Assembly: GCA_050329415.1 (NCBI GenBank) | Contig: JBHJOS010000142.1 | Location: 1-8,790 of the forward strand | Length of the DNA: 8,790 nt | Direction: 5' to 3' | Origin: JANNOG01 sp050329415 | Lineage (GTDB): Bacteria > Actinomycetota > Actinomycetes > Actinomycetales > JBBAYJ01 | Shown here: positions 6,034-8,790 of the stretch, piece after piece | Position numbering within the stretch: the stretch's first letter is position 1 | How the letters are laid out: each line of letters begins with the position of its first letter | Notes under the pieces: model-generated | Database searches by the model: none | Seen by the model: only the letters and a program-made list of their open reading frames with translations | What the model was told of the DNA's origin: nothing | Position numbers and translations under genes: made by a program

Positions 6034-6963
6034 GTGGCCGTCGCGGCAGGCGTCCACGTCCCGGCGCCCGAGGACCGGGCCCCGGACAACGCCCCGGACC
6101 CCGCCGGGCGAGCGGGCCGGCCGCCGTATCCCCTGCTCGCGCCCGGTCTGCTGTGGCTGGCTGTGTTCTTCGTCGCCCCGATCGCGGTGCTCTTCGTCAC
6201 CTCGCTCATGGTCCCGGTGCCCGGCGGGGACATCGGCCAGTTCCAACCCGCGCTGGACGTCGGGAACTACGCCCAGGCCGTTACCGAGTACTGGCCGATC
6301 ATCCTCCGGTCCTTCTGGTACGGACTGCTGGCGACGGTCTTCGCCCTGCTCGTCGGGTATCCGCTGGCCTACGTCATCGCGGTGCGCGCCCGTGGCCGGC
6401 CGGCGTTGCAGCAGTTCATGCTGGTCCTCGTCATCGCGCCCTTCTTCACCAGCTTCATCGTCCGGACGCTGGCGTGGCGGCAGATCCTCGCCGACGAGGG
6501 GCCCGTGGTCGCCGTGCTGCAGGCGCTGTGGCTCCTGCCGTCCGACGGACGGCTGACGGCAACCTCGATCGCGGTGGTCGCTGGACTCACGTACAACTTC
6601 CTGCCGTTCATGATCCTTCCGATCTACGCCGCCCTCGGCAGGCTGGACCTGCGCCTGGTCGAGGCCGGACAGGACCTGTACGCCAGCCCGGTGACCACGT
6701 TCCTGCGCGTGACCTGGCCGCTGTCGCTGCCCGGGGTGGTCGCCGGCACGCTCCTGACGTTCATTCCGGCGTCGGCGGACTACGTCAACGCGACGCTGCT
6801 CGGCAATCCGGCGACCCGCATGGTCGGCAACGTCATCGACGCCCAGTTCTTCAACGTGGTCGACTACCCGCTGGCGTCGGCACTGTCCTTCGTGCTCATG
6901 GCCGCCATTGTCGCCCTGGTCGCGATCTATGTGCGGCGGTCCGGGACGGAGAACCTGGTATGA
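6034..6963 (+). CDS. potB: Polyamine ABC transporter permease, PotB type
   Basis: A 309-residue integral membrane subunit forming half of the transport channel. A cytoplasmic Pro/Ala-rich tail (about 1-34) precedes the first hydrophobic segment (35-59); further segments lie near 93-117, 127-145, 176-200, 231-247 and 280-300, six in all as usual for PotB. The EAA loop that docks on the ATPase runs from Glu210 (EAGQDLYASP) to SLPG at 231-234. GTG start one base after the ATPase stop; GAGGA at 6024-6028, inside the end of the ATPase gene, is five bases upstream and serves as ribosome site. The last bases overlap the next permease start as ATGA, so the two permeases should be made in equal amounts. 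No missing or broken segment is seen. Confidence 0.93.
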   Translation: MAVAAGVHVPAPEDRAPDNAPDPAGRAGRPPYPLLAPGLLWLAVFFVAPIAVLFVTSLMVPVPGGDIGQFQPALDVGNYAQAVTEYWPIILRSFWYGLLATVFALLVGYPLAYVIAVRARGRPALQQFMLVLVIAPFFTSFIVRTLAWRQILADEGPVVAVLQALWLLPSDGRLTATSIAVVAGLTYNFLPFMILPIYAALGRLDLRLVEAGQDLYASPVTTFLRVTWPLSLPGVVAGTLLTFIPASADYVNATLLGNPATRMVGNVIDAQFFNVVDYPLASALSFVLMAAIVALVAIYVRRSGTENLV

Positions 6964-7853
6964 CGGCCCTCACCTCCCCGCAGCCGGGGGCTTCGCGCAG
7001 CCCGGCCGGCCCTGCCGAGGTCGCCCCCGGGGGAGCGCGGGCGCCGGGTCCGCCGCCCCGGCGACGGCGCCGGGTCCGTCCCGGCGAGTGGATCCTGCCG
7101 GTGCTGGCGGTGCTGGCGTTCGTCTACCTGTTCGTCCCCATCGCCTACACGATCGTCTTCTCCTTCAACGACGCCCCCCGAGCCAACCGGGTGTGGCAGG
7201 GGTTCACGCTCGACAACTGGGCCAACCCGTGCTCCGCCCAGGGGGTCTGCGAGGCCGTCGTCACCAGCCTGCAGGTGGGCCTGCTCGCGACGCTCGTGGC
7301 CACCGTCCTCGGCACGGCGCTCGCCCTCGCCCTGGTGCGCCACCGGTTCCGGTTCCGGGCCACGACCAACCTCCTGATCTTCGTCCCGATGGCGACGCCG
7401 GAGGTGGTGCTCGGCGCGTCCCTGCTCACGCAGTTCCTCAACCTCGGTGTGCCGCTGGGCTTCCCGACCGTGGTCATCGCCCACATCGTGTTCTGCCTGA
7501 GCTTCGTCGTCGTCACCGTCAAGGCCCGGGTGGCGACCCTCGACCCCGCGCTCGAACAGGCGGCGGCCGACCTCTACGCCGGCCCGTTCCAGGCGTTCTG
7601 GCGGGTGACGTTCCCGCTCCTGCTGCCCGGGATCATGGCGGCCGCGCTGCTGTCGTTCGCGCTGAGCTTCGACGACTTCATCATCACGAACTTCAACTCC
7701 GGCAACCTCGACACGTTCCCCAAGTGGGTCTACGTCGCCGCGGTCCGGGGCCTGCCGGCCGAGGCGAACGTCATCGGCTCGGCGATGTTCGGGATCGCGC
7801 TGCTCCTCGTGGCCGTGGGCCGGCTGGCGTCCTTCCGGCGCAGGACCCACTGA
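6960..7853 (+). CDS. potC: Polyamine ABC transporter permease, PotC type
   Basis: The second channel subunit, 297 residues. The frame is open further upstream to 6153, but that part lies inside the first permease gene; the true start is the ATG at 6960, overlapping the PotB-type stop as ATGA. A basic cytoplasmic tail (PPPRRRRRVRPG, 31-42) precedes the first membrane segment (44-69). Other segments are near 104-126, 138-161, 169-186, 218-240 and 272-290. The EAA loop (EQAAADLYAGPFQAFW from 199, LLPG at 221-224) and the following SFDDFIITNF are characteristic of PotC. The first outer loop carries Cys91 and Cys97, placed to form a disulfide. The gene ends two bases before the ureohydrolase start, which places that enzyme in the same transcript. 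Confidence 0.93.
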   Translation: MTALTSPQPGASRSPAGPAEVAPGGARAPGPPPRRRRRVRPGEWILPVLAVLAFVYLFVPIAYTIVFSFNDAPRANRVWQGFTLDNWANPCSAQGVCEAVVTSLQVGLLATLVATVLGTALALALVRHRFRFRATTNLLIFVPMATPEVVLGASLLTQFLNLGVPLGFPTVVIAHIVFCLSFVVVTVKARVATLDPALEQAAADLYAGPFQAFWRVTFPLLLPGIMAAALLSFALSFDDFIITNFNSGNLDTFPKWVYVAAVRGLPAEANVIGSAMFGIALLLVAVGRLASFRRRTH

Positions 7854-7855
7854 GC

Positions 7856-8790
7856 GTGGCGAGGTACGGCGCACAGTTCGGGCCCGATGTCACCTTCCTC
7901 GGGGTTCCGCCGTGCGACGTCACGGACCCGGCGTCGATGGGCGGCGCCGACGTCGTCGTCGTGGGCGCGCCGTTCGACGGCGGCACCTCGCACCGGCCCG
8001 GGGCCCGGTTCGGGCCGCAAGCCATCCGCTCGACGGACTACCTGGCCCACGACGGCTCCCGGCCGCACCTCGCCCTGCGCACGGACGCGCTGCGGGACCT
8101 CGACGTCCGCGACGCCGGCGACGTCGAGATGCCGCCCGGAGACATCCTGTCCTCACTGGCCGCATTGCGGGACGCGGTGTCCGCGGTGAGCCGGGCCGGG
8201 GCGGTCCCGCTGGTCCTCGGCGGCGACCACTCGATCACCTACGCGAACGCTTCCGGGGTCGCCGACCACCTGGGGCAGGGCCGGGTGGCGCTGGTGCACT
8301 TCGACGCCCACGCCGACACCGGCGACATCGAGTTCGGGTCGCTGTGGGGGCACGGGCAGCCCATGCGCCGCCTCATCGAGTCGGGCGCCGTCCGCGGCGA
8401 CCGGTTCCTCCAGATCGGCCTGCGGGGCTACTGGCCCGGGCCCGCGACCCTGGACTGGATGGCGGGACAGCGGATGCGGTCGTTCGAGATGACCGAGATC
8501 GTCGCCCGCGGCCTGGACGGGGTGCTGGTCGAGGCGGCGGGGATCGCGGTGGACGACTGCGACGGGGTGTTCCTGTCGGTCGACATCGACGTCGCCGACC
8601 CCGGGCACGCGCCGGGGACCGGCACCCCGGAGCCGGGCGGGCTGACCGCCCGTCAGCTGCTGGATGCGGTGCGGTGGCTGGCACGGGAGCTGCCGGTCGT
8701 CGGCATGGACGTCGTCGAGGTGTCCCCGCCGTACGACCATGCCGACATCACGGCGGCGCTGGCCAACCGGGTCGTCCTCGAGATGCTGTC
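7856..8790 (+). CDS. speB: Agmatinase-family ureohydrolase (partial, C-terminus off the right edge)
   Basis: It hydrolyses a guanidino compound to an amine plus urea at a dinuclear metal centre (usually manganese) in the cytoplasm. 311 codons are visible without a stop, so only a short tail is missing. All family metal motifs are intact: GGDHS (His125), DAHAD (Asp150, His152, Asp154) and SVDIDVADP (Asp243, Asp245), followed by the PROSITE-type run HAPGTGTPEPGGLT and by GMDVVEVSPPYDHADIT, which closely matches SpeB agmatinases. The GTG start two bases after the permease stop keeps the N-terminal RYGAQFGPDVTFLGVP stretch, which looks conserved; the ribosome site is weak (AGGA at 7842-7845). If it is agmatinase it makes putrescine for the aminotransferase and dehydrogenase here. 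Guanidinobutyrase, guanidinopropionase and newer guanidine-hydrolysing relatives share these motifs, so the symbol is provisional. Confidence 0.88.
   Translation, partial: MARYGAQFGPDVTFLGVPPCDVTDPASMGGADVVVVGAPFDGGTSHRPGARFGPQAIRSTDYLAHDGSRPHLALRTDALRDLDVRDAGDVEMPPGDILSSLAALRDAVSAVSRAGAVPLVLGGDHSITYANASGVADHLGQGRVALVHFDAHADTGDIEFGSLWGHGQPMRRLIESGAVRGDRFLQIGLRGYWPGPATLDWMAGQRMRSFEMTEIVARGLDGVLVEAAGIAVDDCDGVFLSVDIDVADPGHAPGTGTPEPGGLTARQLLDAVRWLARELPVVGMDVVEVSPPYDHADITAALANRVVLEML

Noticed and set aside
6153..6959. Upstream extension of the PotC-type frame (total 566 codons)
   Set aside because: This part lies within the PotB-type permease gene in another frame and translates to Arg/Pro/Gly-rich nonsense. 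The ATGA overlap at 6960 gives a normal 297-residue PotC.
6927..7874. A 315-codon minus-strand frame opposite the PotC-type gene
   Set aside because: In-register complement of the permease, with charged low-complexity translation and no domain.
8153..8740. A 195-codon minus-strand frame opposite the ureohydrolase
   Set aside because: In-register complement of a gene with intact metal-binding motifs. It ends where the sense strand uses a TCA serine codon.
1..8790. CRISPR arrays, insertion sequences, tRNAs, toxin-antitoxin pairs or a new defence or RNA system
   Set aside because: No spaced direct repeats, transposase-like frames, terminal inverted repeats, tRNA-like folds or unexplained gaps over about 150 bases were seen. 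Almost all sequence is accounted for by metabolic, transport and regulator genes.

Overview
The window is very GC-rich (about 70% by eye), tightly packed and full of GTG starts, strong GGAGG-type ribosome sites and 1-4 base gene junctions. That suggests a chromosomal segment of a high-GC actinomycete, but the genus cannot be fixed from this sequence. I saw no tRNA, rRNA, CRISPR array, insertion sequence or phage gene, and no change in base composition that would mark a transferred island.

Layout. The left part reads leftward: an Lrp/AsnC-family regulator (1460-1927) is followed, with a 4-base ATGA overlap, by a class III PLP aminotransferase (1-1463) that runs off the left edge. A 151-base divergent intergenic region (1928-2078) holds a possible leaderless promoter and several short dyads. 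The right part reads rightward and looks like one operon to the window edge: a gamma-aminobutyraldehyde dehydrogenase (2079-3542), a PotD-like binding lipoprotein (3591-4844), a PotA-like ATPase (4854-6032), two permeases of PotB and PotC type (6034-6963, 6960-7853), and an agmatinase-family ureohydrolase (7856-8790) that runs off the right edge.

How the genes work together. The importer most likely brings in a polyamine or guanidino-amine such as putrescine, spermidine or agmatine. The ureohydrolase would remove urea from the guanidino group, the aminotransferase would convert the primary amine to an aldehyde, and the dehydrogenase would oxidise the aldehyde to an acid, ending at GABA. The same three enzymes could also act in another order (transamination, oxidation, urea release through 4-guanidinobutyrate). 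The sequence does not decide between these. The set resembles the E. coli ydcSTUV-patD operon, with the dehydrogenase moved to the front and a ureohydrolase, an aminotransferase and a local regulator added. The Lrp-type protein probably controls both arms from the shared intergenic region.

I found no new defence, mobile or RNA-based system. This is a coherent catabolic and transport cluster. The open questions are the true substrate, the order of the pathway and the regulation.
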